Below are positions 30,002-36,796 of a stretch of 64,000 nucleotides of DNA, piece after piece. Made by a program: the position numbers and the translations under genes. The DNA lies in assembly GCA_003278525.1 (NCBI GenBank), contig QCEQ01000003.1:62001-126000 (forward strand). The letters run 5' to 3'. The notes below the pieces were generated by a model. That model was not told where the DNA came from, made no database searches, and saw only the letters and a program-made list of their open reading frames with translations. The stretch comes from Prochlorococcus sp. AG-355-P16 (GTDB lineage Bacteria; Cyanobacteriota; Cyanobacteriia; PCC-6307; Cyanobiaceae). Within the stretch, counting starts at the first letter, position 1. Each line of letters begins with the position of its first letter.

Positions 30002-31126
30002 CTATTTTTTCTCCAGTAGTGAATCTGGTGAAATATACATCGCATCGCCATAAGAGAAAAATCTAAATTTTTCTTTTATGGCTTTTTTATACAAATCCAA
30101 TAATCTTTCTCTACCAATCATTGCACTTACTAAAAGTAATAATGAACTTTTAGGAAGATGAAAATTAGTTAATAATCCATCAACTACCTTAAATTTATAA
30201 CCTGGCTTAATTACTAAATCCACGTACTTCGCTATGGGAATATAGTCATTAATTTTTTGAGAATAACAACTTTCAAGAGCTCTAACGCTAGTTGTCCCAA
30301 TAGCAATTATTCTTCTATCTGTTTTCTTGATTTTTTTTATTTCCTCCACTACTTCCTTATTAACACTTACCCATTCTTTATGAAGTTTTAAGTTACTTAG
30401 ATCTTCTTGATCAATTGGTTTGAATGTTCCATAGCCCACGTGCAAAGTTATCGGTAAAATTATTACTCCTTTTTTTTTAAGATTAGAAATAAGACTTTTG
30501 CTTAAGTGTAAACCAGCAGTTGGCGCAGCCACGGCCCCTGGATTAGTTGCATACTCAGTTTGATAACTATTCTCATGAAAAGATTCTTCTTCGGTATTTT
30601 TTATATAAGGCGGGAGAGGGATTTCCCCGTATTTATCAAGAAGGTCATTCATTGAATTAAGATCAGTTATATTTTCAGGAAATTTAATAAATCTCCCTCC
30701 AGTTTCTTCATCAACGCCATCAACCATCAAATTAATATCTTGTGCAGAAGGAGATTTTAATATTATTTTTCTATTTATTTTTAACTTTTTCGCTGGCTTT
30801 GCCAAACATAACCAAACACATTCATGGGATCTTTCTAAGACTAATAATTCGACTAACGTCCCATGTTCTAATTCAACCTTTAACCTAGCTTTCATTACCT
30901 TAGTATTGTTAACAACTACAAGATCGCCTTCTCTAAATTCATCTAAAAGATTCTTGGTAAATTTATTAGTTAAGCAGTCTTCTTCTAAAACACTATTTCT
31001 AACTATCATTAATCTTGATTCATGCCTAATTGCAGAAGGTTTACTAGCAATTAATGAAGGATCAAGTAAATAATCATAAGATTCAAGCCTATAATCTTTT
31101 TCTTCTATATTAATTTTAGAAATCAA
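30002..31126 (-). CDS. queA: S-adenosylmethionine:tRNA ribosyltransferase-isomerase
   Basis: Penultimate step of queuosine synthesis: transfers the ribosyl part of SAM to the 7-deazaguanine base in tRNA, forming epoxyqueuosine. Landmarks are the N-terminal DYLLDPSLIASKP, VVNNTKVMKARL, APTAGLHLSKSLI, THLVGYGTFKP-like sequence (ITLHVGYGTFKPI) and LLTNFHLPKSSLLLLVSAMIG. Length 374 is normal. It lies 7 bp downstream of pdhC on the same strand. Confidence 0.96.
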   Translation of the reverse strand: MISKINIEEKDYRLESYDYLLDPSLIASKPSAIRHESRLMIVRNSVLEEDCLTNKFTKNLLDEFREGDLVVVNNTKVMKARLKVELEHGTLVELLVLERSHECVWLCLAKPAKKLKINRKIILKSPSAQDINLMVDGVDEETGGRFIKFPENITDLNSMNDLLDKYGEIPLPPYIKNTEEESFHENSYQTEYATNPGAVAAPTAGLHLSKSLISNLKKKGVIILPITLHVGYGTFKPIDQEDLSNLKLHKEWVSVNKEVVEEIKKIKKTDRRIIAIGTTSVRALESCYSQKINDYIPIAKYVDLVIKPGYKFKVVDGLLTNFHLPKSSLLLLVSAMIGRERLLDLYKKAIKEKFRFFSYGDAMYISPDSLLEKK

Positions 31127-31132
31127 TTAAAT

Positions 31133-32500
31133 TTAAGATACAAGTGTCTCTGGCTCATTTTCAATCAAGTTAGCCAAGTCTTTCAAGAATGAAGCGCCAT
31201 CAGCTCCATAGATCACTCTGTGATCAGCTGTAAGGTTTACTTGCATTATTTTTTTAACAGATATTGAACTATCACTATTAGCTACAACAGTTGGTTTCGA
31301 TGATGCTATCGCTAAGATCGCACCTGTTCCTGGGGGTAGTATTGCGTCAAATCTATCAACACCGAACATACCAAGGTTAGATAAGGTAAATGTTCCCGTT
31401 GAGTATTCATCTGGTTCTAATTGTTTTGATCTCGATCGTTTTACGAGATCTTTCCATTCCCTAGATAATTCAAATAAATCAGTATTGCATGGTTCTTTTA
31501 ATACTGGAGTTATTAGTCCCCCATCTTCCATTGCAACAGCAACAGCAATGTTTATATTTTCTGGATAAGAAATTCCATTTTCTGAAAAGCTTGAGTTAAC
31601 TTGAGGATGTTTCTTTAGTGTCTTTGCAACTGCCTTTACAAGTAAAGCAGTCATAGTAACTCCGTTTTGTTTTACCTTTTTGTAGAAATTATCTAATTTA
31701 TCTGTATTGATAGAGTAACCCACCCTAAAACATGGAACATCTAAACTAGATTCCATATTTTTATTTACCGCTTTTTGAAGAGTATTAAACTGAACCGTTT
31801 CTCCAGGATTACCAAAACTATTTCCTGAAGTTTCTGGTTTACTTTCAACTCCCAAATTTGCACCAAGAATACTTGCAGGAGAACCACCTTCTCCTATCCA
31901 TGGTATAGAAACAGGTTGGCCATTAGCTTTTAAAATATCATCGGCTTGAATCCTTCCGTGAGGGCCAGATCCATGAACCTTTGCTAAATCAACGCCCATT
32001 TGAGAGGCTAGTTTTTTAGCTCTTGGAGATGCAATTATCCTCGAAGAAACATTGCTTGTTGCGGCATTAATTTGATCTACATTAAAAGATGGGACAGGCT
32101 TTTCACTCTTTAAGACGACTTCTTCAGCTTCTTTCTTGATATTTTCAGTCTGAACTACTGGTTTTTCTTCAGTATTATTGCTTACTAATTCAAGTTGGTC
32201 TGAAGTTGAGACTTCGGGTTGATTTCCTTTATTTTGTTCTTGGACAGAAGCTATCTCATCCTCATTTTCTACAATGAGTCCGATAGTTTCTCCAACAGGA
32301 GCAGTGCTGCCAGCAGGCATTAAAACTGCTGCAAGATATCCATCTTGAAAAGATTCAACATCCATATCTGCCTTATCAGATTCAACAACCAAGACAGATT
32401 CTCCTCTTTCAACCTTATCTCCCGGATTTTTCAACCATTCCACAATCTTGCCCTCCGTCATAGTAGAACTCAAGGCAGGCATGAATATTTCGTGACTCAT
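31133..32500 (-). CDS. pdhC: dihydrolipoamide acetyltransferase, E2 of pyruvate dehydrogenase
   Basis: E2 core of the pyruvate dehydrogenase complex; carries acetyl groups to CoA on a lipoyl arm. The lipoyl domain covers residues 1-76 with the lysine in VVESDKADMDVESF. A linker rich in Glu and Val follows. The peripheral-subunit binding domain is at about residues 155-190 (IIASPRAKKLASQMGVDLAKV). The catalytic domain ends in LTADHRVIYGADGASFLKDL with the active His. The integrated element begins about 130 bp upstream of its start, so its promoter lies in the repeated end of that element. Confidence 0.96.
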   Translation of the reverse strand: MSHEIFMPALSSTMTEGKIVEWLKNPGDKVERGESVLVVESDKADMDVESFQDGYLAAVLMPAGSTAPVGETIGLIVENEDEIASVQEQNKGNQPEVSTSDQLELVSNNTEEKPVVQTENIKKEAEEVVLKSEKPVPSFNVDQINAATSNVSSRIIASPRAKKLASQMGVDLAKVHGSGPHGRIQADDILKANGQPVSIPWIGEGGSPASILGANLGVESKPETSGNSFGNPGETVQFNTLQKAVNKNMESSLDVPCFRVGYSINTDKLDNFYKKVKQNGVTMTALLVKAVAKTLKKHPQVNSSFSENGISYPENINIAVAVAMEDGGLITPVLKEPCNTDLFELSREWKDLVKRSRSKQLEPDEYSTGTFTLSNLGMFGVDRFDAILPPGTGAILAIASSKPTVVANSDSSISVKKIMQVNLTADHRVIYGADGASFLKDLANLIENEPETLVS

Positions 32501-32535
32501 AGTAGTTTAGTAACTGCAGTTGGTTTGGGGTTGCT

Positions 32536-32646
32536 GTCTAACTAAGTGTCTAACTTTCTTGACGCTTGAAAGAGCAAATACTGATACTCATATTATACAA
32601 AACCATCCTCACAGAGGGAACATTAAAAGATTAAGAAAGTAATAAT
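32536..32646 (+). repeat. left copy of the 111-bp imperfect direct repeat (putative attL)
   Basis: This segment matches 40140-40250 without gaps at a fixed offset of 7604 bp. The outer end GTCTAACTAAGTGTCT matches 14 of 16. The last 56 bp (from 32591) match 43 of 56. The final 16 bp, TTAAGAAAGTAATAAT (32631-32646), are identical. The middle third (32552-32590) is poorly matched. Read on the minus strand it contains a TATAAT box (complement of 32591-32597 area) suited to driving pdhC. Confidence 0.7.
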
Positions 32647-32943
32647 CTAATTCTTGTAAATCAATTAGCTCCTTGAATATCAATTAAGAATACTAGGTGC
32701 GGTAACTCAATACTATTATTTGCACCTATCAGGGCCTATCACGATTAAACAAGGAAAATATAGGTGTGGGAAAACTGTAGGGTATCTATTACAAAGTCAA
32801 AACCCACGAGAACACAGTTAAAATATGTATTTTTTGTTAAATTATTGTGATACAAAGGGTGTGGGGTTGCTTTTGTAGTAGAATGGGAGAAACAGGGGTG
32901 GTTACGCACACACCTTAATTAACATTCAACTAGCTCCTTCGTT
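32647..32943. other. left non-coding region of the element, with a GGTGCGGTAACT site
   Basis: No convincing gene is visible. It contains GGTGCGGTAACT at 32696-32707, identical to the site at 36266-36277. The phrase AGCTCCTT recurs near both ends (in TCAATTAGCTCCTTG at about 32660 and CAACTAGCTCCTTCG at about 32927). GT-rich stretches follow around 32855-32910. The promoter of the serine recombinase should lie here; I see no consensus box I would defend. Confidence 0.45.
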
Positions 32944-33534
32944 ATGAACAAGATCATTGGATATTCAAGAAAATCTACATCAAAACAACAGAATGCTCCT
33001 GATGTTGAATTACTTAAGGAAGCAGGTTGTGAAATCGTGTATGAAGAAACTGCATCAACAAGAAAAGCAGAAAAGGATAGACCCGAACTAATGAAGTGTT
33101 TAGCAAGTCTTAGAACTGGGGATACGCTCAAGTTATGTTCTCTCAGTAGGCTAGGAAGAACACAACGAGAAGTAATTAATAGACTTCACGAATTACAAGC
33201 ACAATCAATCAATGTAGTTACATTAGATGGTCTTATTAATCTTGGTGCTATGGGTAAGTTTGCACCTCTATTGATTGGATTACTTACAGGATTAAACGAA
33301 GTTGAGCGTGAGTTGATTCAGGAACGCACTCAAGCATCCATTGACTATCGTAGAAAGCACGGAGGGAACTTAGGTGGTAGACCAAAAACATCTGCTAAAA
33401 AAGAACAATTAGTAATCAGACTTAGGGAAGAGGGCGAAAGTTTAAGATCCATTCAAGAGCAAACAGGTGTTGCAGTTAAAACCATTAGAAGAATTATTGC
33501 TGATAATGAAAAAGTAGTGGTAGGAGTCAAATGA
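32944..33534 (+). CDS. serine recombinase (resolvase/invertase family)
   Basis: Small serine recombinase of 196 residues. The catalytic serine is in IIGYSRKSTSKQQ (residue 8). The arginines of the active site are in LCSLSRLGRTQREVI. EVERELIQERTQASIDYRRKHG is the E-helix region. A C-terminal helix-turn-helix (SLRSIQEQTGVAVKTIRRII) binds DNA. In plasmids and transposons such enzymes resolve multimers or invert segments. Which of these applies here is unknown. It overlaps the next gene by 4 bp. Confidence 0.93.
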   Translation: MNKIIGYSRKSTSKQQNAPDVELLKEAGCEIVYEETASTRKAEKDRPELMKCLASLRTGDTLKLCSLSRLGRTQREVINRLHELQAQSINVVTLDGLINLGAMGKFAPLLIGLLTGLNEVERELIQERTQASIDYRRKHGGNLGGRPKTSAKKEQLVIRLREEGESLRSIQEQTGVAVKTIRRIIADNEKVVVGVK

Positions 33535-33731
33535 AGAGAGGAACACCACCATATGTCATTTTCCACGAAACTCAAGAGGTCATCTTCCTTATTGAAAGTG
33601 GTATGGCCTATCTTGGAATGCAATCATTCAAGAAAACACTAGGGATCCCTGATTACAAAGCAATGGTATGCAAGAGCAAAAGTCAATTCAAGGAGCTGCA
33701 ACGACAGGAGGTATCAGGCAATGGTAACTAG
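33531..33731 (+). CDS. hypothetical protein (66 aa) in the recombinase operon
   Basis: Begins MKRGTPPYVIFHETQEVIFLIESGMAYLGMQSFKKTLGI. The ATG overlaps the recombinase stop (ATGA), and its own stop overlaps the start of the next small gene, so three genes are translationally coupled. No family is recognised. A short mixed alpha/beta protein is likely. Confidence 0.6.
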   Translation: MKRGTPPYVIFHETQEVIFLIESGMAYLGMQSFKKTLGIPDYKAMVCKSKSQFKELQRQEVSGNGN

Positions 33732-33882
33732 AGTATGGGAAGTGAGATACAAACTGAATAAACAAGGCAAATACTTCTTCAAGAAGGTAACTGCAACCTA
33801 TCAACACGAAGCAAATCAACTCTTTGATGCAGATCTACCGAATGCTATTAGATGTGGATCTGCACGACCTGTAAAACAGTAG
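33721..33882 (+). CDS. small cyanophage-like protein (53 aa)
   Basis: Reads MVTRVWEVRYKLNKQGKYFF, then VTATYQHEANQLFDADLPNAIRCG. The layout (a WxVxYxxN strand, a second strand ending in TA, then a helix with EAxxxF and a short ...P.A tail) resembles small proteins that I associate with cyanophages and picocyanobacterial mobile elements. It overlaps the upstream 66-residue gene by 11 bp. The function is unknown. Confidence 0.55.
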   Translation: MVTRVWEVRYKLNKQGKYFFKKVTATYQHEANQLFDADLPNAIRCGSARPVKQ

Positions 33883-33884
33883 TT

Positions 33885-33918
33885 GGTAACGAGTTACCGC
33901 ATTATTCGGTAACTGATA
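33885..33918. promoter_or_regulatory. cluster of GGTAAC/GTTACC operator-like motifs
   Basis: GGTAAC-GA-GTTACC (33885-33898) is a perfect palindrome. AGTTACCGCAT (33892-33902) overlaps it and is the complement of ATGCGGTAACT. CGGTAACTGAT follows at 33908-33918, giving the inverted pair GTTACCG-N7-CGGTAAC. The same word occurs in three other non-coding spots of the element. Confidence 0.6.
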
Positions 33919-34157
33919 ATTATATTCTCCAAAATGTTATTAATTACAGGGGAAATTAGTAGTCAGAACTTACGACTTTACACTTTGTTGTGGGCCTGAC
34001 ACAGATAACCAAAAATATATTGAGCGAGCTAATCAAATATTGATCAACAGGTAAAAAAGTAGACTTTTAGCACCAATACTGGGGTTTTATGGGTATTATA
34101 TAACACTAAAAGATTGAAAAAAGCATTAAAAAACATATATTAGTCTTCTATTTAACG

Positions 34158-34211
34158 CTCTTAATTGATACTTTTTATCGTGATCTTAGTCTGTTAAGTA
34201 TCAATTAAGAG
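34158..34211. repeat. perfect 14-bp inverted repeat abutting a promoter
   Basis: CTCTTAATTGATAC (34158-34171) and GTATCAATTAAGAG (34198-34211) are exact complements separated by 26 bp. The right arm ends on the base before the -35 box. A related half-site ATCAATTAAGA occurs near 32679. It could be an operator for a dimer or part of an origin. Confidence 0.75.
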
Positions 34212-34240
34212 TTGACAAAGTTGAAACTTTACTATATAAT
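34212..34240 (+). promoter_or_regulatory. perfect consensus sigma-70 promoter
   Basis: TTGACA (34212-34217), exactly 17 bp, then TATAAT (34235-34240). Both hexamers and the spacing are the ideal values, unusual for this genome. Transcription would start near 34247 and run into the possible Rep gene at 34470 through a leader of about 220 bases. Confidence 0.8.
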
Positions 34241-34362
34241 TTATCCAACATCTATAATAAAATCAAAAGATCAGCGAATAGGGCAGTTCTCAAGTAGCGA
34301 TTAGATTTTATAACCATAATACTTTATACATTGATTCATTATATGATGGATCTCTTTGAGGT

Positions 34363-34380
34363 TCTTAGTATCTACTAAGA
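34363..34380. repeat. perfect 18-bp palindrome in the Rep leader
   Basis: TCTTAGTA-TC-TACTAAGA. It lies inside the predicted leader, about 120 bases after the expected transcription start and 90 bases before the possible Rep start. It may be a hairpin in RNA, an operator or a nick-site hairpin. Confidence 0.6.
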
Positions 34381-34469
34381 GGTTAAATATTAATTAAGAC
34401 TATTAATCACATAGAACTAATTGATAGACGAAGAGCTCACAGAACTATATCAATTAACAAGATATACCA

Positions 34470-35207
34470 ATGAAATTATTAGATAAGAAAGTAAAAGTAT
34501 CCTATGTAAATCCCATTGAAGAATGGTATGAGAGATACACAGTTGATCATTACAGATCCAAATACAACATTGGGAAGTATGACAATGGGATGTTGATATC
34601 AATCAGTAATAAGGAACTCAATTATGAAACCATTATTGCTCAATTCAAAGATATCTACATTTCTATTCTTAAGGCCTGCAAAGGTAAAGGATACAGATTC
34701 AGTAAATGGGATCTAAAAAGGTTCAATGGATATTGGGAAGGGGAACAAATAGTATTACCATCCAAAGAGAAACTCTTAGATGTAATTAGTCAGAAGATTC
34801 CCATTATGATTGGTGGGATTCATAACTACAAGAAAGAAGATGCTAGAAGTTGTGGTAAGGAATATTGCCACACTCACATATACCTCTATAACATTCATCA
34901 TCATTTACCAAATGCCAATGGTAGTGATAGATCTCTAAGAAATATAGAAGATAAAATTGAACGACATCTTCAACGCTATACCAACACTAGAAAGAGGTTG
35001 CAGAACATCATAAGGATCACTCCTGTTGGAGTTGGTGCTTATAAGTTTACCGATACCATTACACCAACAAAATTATATGAATACCTAAGATCTCCTATTG
35101 ATAATCCAGATGCTAATAATCTGATGAATTACATCTCAAACAATAGACATCTACCAAGTATTCAATATCCACTTGCATTGGTTCACTACAACCACCGAAT
35201 TGATTGA
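34470..35207 (+). CDS. possible replication initiator (HUH-like) of the element
   Basis: Protein of 245 residues, no family recognised with certainty. Around residues 130-145 it has a strand with the pattern CHTHIYLYNIHHH. This resembles the HxH of HUH endonucleases (Rep or relaxase), with a candidate motif 1 in GMLISISN near residue 45. Tyrosines are plentiful after it (QRYTNTRKRL, KLYEYL), but I cannot name the catalytic one. It follows the element's best promoter and control region, the place expected for a rep gene. A different nucleic-acid enzyme is possible. Confidence 0.4.
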   Translation: MKLLDKKVKVSYVNPIEEWYERYTVDHYRSKYNIGKYDNGMLISISNKELNYETIIAQFKDIYISILKACKGKGYRFSKWDLKRFNGYWEGEQIVLPSKEKLLDVISQKIPIMIGGIHNYKKEDARSCGKEYCHTHIYLYNIHHHLPNANGSDRSLRNIEDKIERHLQRYTNTRKRLQNIIRITPVGVGAYKFTDTITPTKLYEYLRSPIDNPDANNLMNYISNNRHLPSIQYPLALVHYNHRID

Positions 35208-35256
35208 TTTCATTCTAGGTGGCCTCTTAACTAACAATTACTCCCCAATTAAAACT

Positions 35257-35457
35257 ATGCTCAGATTCACTAAACATTACGCACCAAAACCATACAGACA
35301 AAAAAGTAACATAACTGGTTCATTCTCTATTAAAAAAGAATATGAACAAGACTACCAAGAACTTAGGAAACACCTGTTTGAGAACCATACAAGTATCGGA
35401 GAATATCTTGTTGAGTGTTACCGAGAACTAGACAAAATTGTATATGTCAAAAATTAA
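35257..35457 (+). CDS. hypothetical protein, possible DNA-binding (66 aa)
   Basis: From the ATG at 35257 it reads MLRFTKHYAPKPYRQKSNITGSFSIKKEYEQDYQELRKHLFENHTSIGEYLVECYREL. The second half looks like a strand plus two helices, as in ribbon-helix-helix proteins, but this is weak. The frame is open upstream to 35173, overlapping the previous gene. It may be co-transcribed with the possible Rep. Confidence 0.5.
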   Translation: MLRFTKHYAPKPYRQKSNITGSFSIKKEYEQDYQELRKHLFENHTSIGEYLVECYRELDKIVYVKN

Positions 35458-35486
35458 CTTAACGAGCTAATAACTTATTAAAAACA

Positions 35487-35648
35487 ATGTCAATTACTAT
35501 CAACAATTTCAACCAAACTGAATCAAAGATTGAGAAAGCACTTAAGGAGTTGCCAAACCATATGAAGATTGCGAATAAACAAGAGTTTGCAAAGATTGCG
35601 TGTCAGTTTTACCTTGACGAACTCAAGAGAAAGAAAGTTATTAAGTAA
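35487..35648 (+). CDS. small basic protein (53 aa), possible ribbon-helix-helix type
   Basis: Reads MSITINNFNQTESKIEKALKELPNHMKIANKQEFAKIACQFYLDELKRKK. An N-terminal strand is followed by two amphipathic helices and a Lys-rich tail. This would suit a small DNA-binding protein; the fold is a guess. It lies 29 bp after the previous stop. A longer frame at 35569-35760 overlaps it but has poorer composition. Confidence 0.5.
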   Translation: MSITINNFNQTESKIEKALKELPNHMKIANKQEFAKIACQFYLDELKRKKVIK

Positions 35649-35681
35649 TGGGCTCTTTAACTATCAACAAAGGAATAACAA

Positions 35682-35939
35682 ATGGATCTACGACAACAAC
35701 AAATACAAAATGATGCAAGCAACCATAGCATCATCAACAAAGTGTATTGGATACGAATGAAAGACAATCCAAAATATATGAGAACGATTTACTTTAAATT
35801 AAACCCATTCACAAATCAGATAGACAAACACTTTAGTAACGAACTTTATTCAGAACCACCTATAGGTGTTGAGGAACTCCCACCTAACTTGATGAGATTT
35901 GTAGGTGGAATGTCTAATCCACTCCCATACACAATATGA
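35682..35939 (+). CDS. hypothetical protein (85 aa)
   Basis: Reads MDLRQQQIQNDASNHSIINKVYWIRMKDNPKYMRTIYFKLNPFTNQIDKHF and ends GVEELPPNLMRFVGGMSNPLPYTI. No family is recognised. Its TGA overlaps the ATG of the next gene (ATGA), so the pair is translationally coupled. An acidic, proline-rich end suggests a small globular protein. Confidence 0.55.
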   Translation: MDLRQQQIQNDASNHSIINKVYWIRMKDNPKYMRTIYFKLNPFTNQIDKHFSNELYSEPPIGVEELPPNLMRFVGGMSNPLPYTI

Positions 35940-36157
35940 AAAGACTTAGAGATTCAATTGCTGTAAGAGCAAAGTTTGAGCAATTACAAGATGCTTTAGA
36001 TGATTATTTCTTCCGATTAAAACTTGATGCTCAACTCAAACGACTAACCAAAAAGGTTGAAGAATATGAGGAAAAATGTGGAATCAAAAGATATAGAACA
36101 TTAAATACTAATATGAGTTCCCCACACGCAGAACAAGTTTCAACCAGAGGTGGATAA
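35936..36157 (+). CDS. hypothetical coiled-coil protein (73 aa)
   Basis: Reads MKRLRDSIAVRAKFEQLQDALDDYFFRLKLDAQLKRLTKKVEEYEEKCGI. Most of it is a long amphipathic helix or coiled coil with a disordered tail. It overlaps the upstream gene by 4 bp and is the last rightward gene before a clear terminator. The function is unknown. Confidence 0.55.
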   Translation: MKRLRDSIAVRAKFEQLQDALDDYFFRLKLDAQLKRLTKKVEEYEEKCGIKRYRTLNTNMSSPHAEQVSTRGG

Positions 36158-36203
36158 GGTTACTGCTTATGACCTTGTTTAGTTTGTTGAAGAACTACTA
36201 CTG

Positions 36204-36237
36204 CACATCCTGTCTCTGGTTCAGGGTGTGTTTTTTT
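36204..36237 (+). terminator. intrinsic terminator closing the rightward operon of the element
   Basis: A stem of 9 pairs (CACATCCTG with CAGGGTGTG, one G-U pair) has a 9-nt loop and is followed by seven T. It lies 46 bp after the last rightward stop. The possible Rep operon thus ends here, facing the leftward genes. Confidence 0.85.
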
Positions 36238-36265
36238 ATTGAGTAAAGGCCTGTTATAAGATATT

Positions 36266-36277
36266 GGTGCGGTAACT
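36266..36277 (+). promoter_or_regulatory. GGTGCGGTAACT site between convergent operons
   Basis: Identical over 12 bp to the site at 32696-32707. Its position between two convergent operons, not at a promoter, argues that the motif is not only a transcription operator. Further right, 36351-36363 is a T-run and I see nothing else defensible up to 36418. Confidence 0.5.
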
Positions 36278-36418
36278 GATAAGGCAGTTATATAAGGTTC
36301 CATTATGCAAGTCTACAAATGCAATTTCGGAATCCGTATACAATTGATCTCAATTTTTTTTTCGTGGGTGGAATTGACCCCAGAGGTTTTTATAAATCTG
36401 TTAGCTCTTTAATTGTTG

Positions 36419-36796
36419 TTAATTACCTTCAATAATTCCCATCAAAGTATCAATCTTTTTTTGATATGACTTGAATGACATTATCCTACCTTGTTCCTTC
36501 AGTTTGGATGCTCTGCTAGTAGATGGCACAGGGTTATTGTTTAGTTCATATTGTTCTTTGGTTAGGTCTATTACTTCTCCATCAGGTGTTTCACACCACC
36601 AATGCCATACACCATTATGATCTTTGACTTTCCATAGTATGACCTTGTTTCCCACAAGTTTCTTGAGGGTAACGGATGCACAGTAACACATACCCTCATA
36701 AGGATTTGCCTTCTTTGGATTCCTCGTATGAAACTCCACCAATGCTGATCTAACCTTTATTGATGCTTGCTCTATTTGTGGATCTTGTGAATACAT
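36419..36796 (-). CDS. cysteine-peptidase/transglutaminase-like phage-type protein (125 aa)
   Basis: The centre has three conserved-looking blocks in order: GMCYCASVTLKKLVG, VWHWWCETPDGE and VIDLTKEQY. A Cys, His and Asp in this order and spacing suggest a papain-like/transglutaminase fold triad. I associate the 'CY.AS....HW......G.VIDLT..Q' pattern with phage proteins of unknown role. Its ATG overlaps the stop of the 434-residue gene by 1 bp (TAATG), so the two are coupled. The substrate is unknown. Confidence 0.5.
   Translation of the reverse strand: MYSQDPQIEQASIKVRSALVEFHTRNPKKANPYEGMCYCASVTLKKLVGNKVILWKVKDHNGVWHWWCETPDGEVIDLTKEQYELNNNPVPSTSRASKLKEQGRIMSFKSYQKKIDTLMGIIEGN

Larger units (their letters stand above)
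33883..34469. other. 587-bp non-coding region, candidate origin or control region of the element
   Basis: No gene longer than about 30 codons can be supported. It holds, in order, a cluster of GGTAAC/GTTACC motifs (33885-33918), a perfect 14-bp inverted repeat (34158-34211), a perfect consensus promoter abutting it (34212-34240), a perfect 18-bp palindrome with 2-bp centre (34363-34380), and AT-rich TTAATTAAG-type phrases near 34390. The next gene, a possible Rep, starts at 34470 after a leader of about 220 bases. The arrangement suits a replication origin or a regulated Rep leader (inference). Confidence 0.55.

Noticed and set aside
35569-35760. 63-codon plus-strand frame in the element
   Set aside because: Overlaps the 53-residue frame at 35487 and the 85-residue frame at 35682, both of which have better composition and starts.
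36351-36363. T-run as a terminator of the rightward operon
   Set aside because: No stem precedes it on the plus strand; the terminator at 36204-36237 already serves that role.
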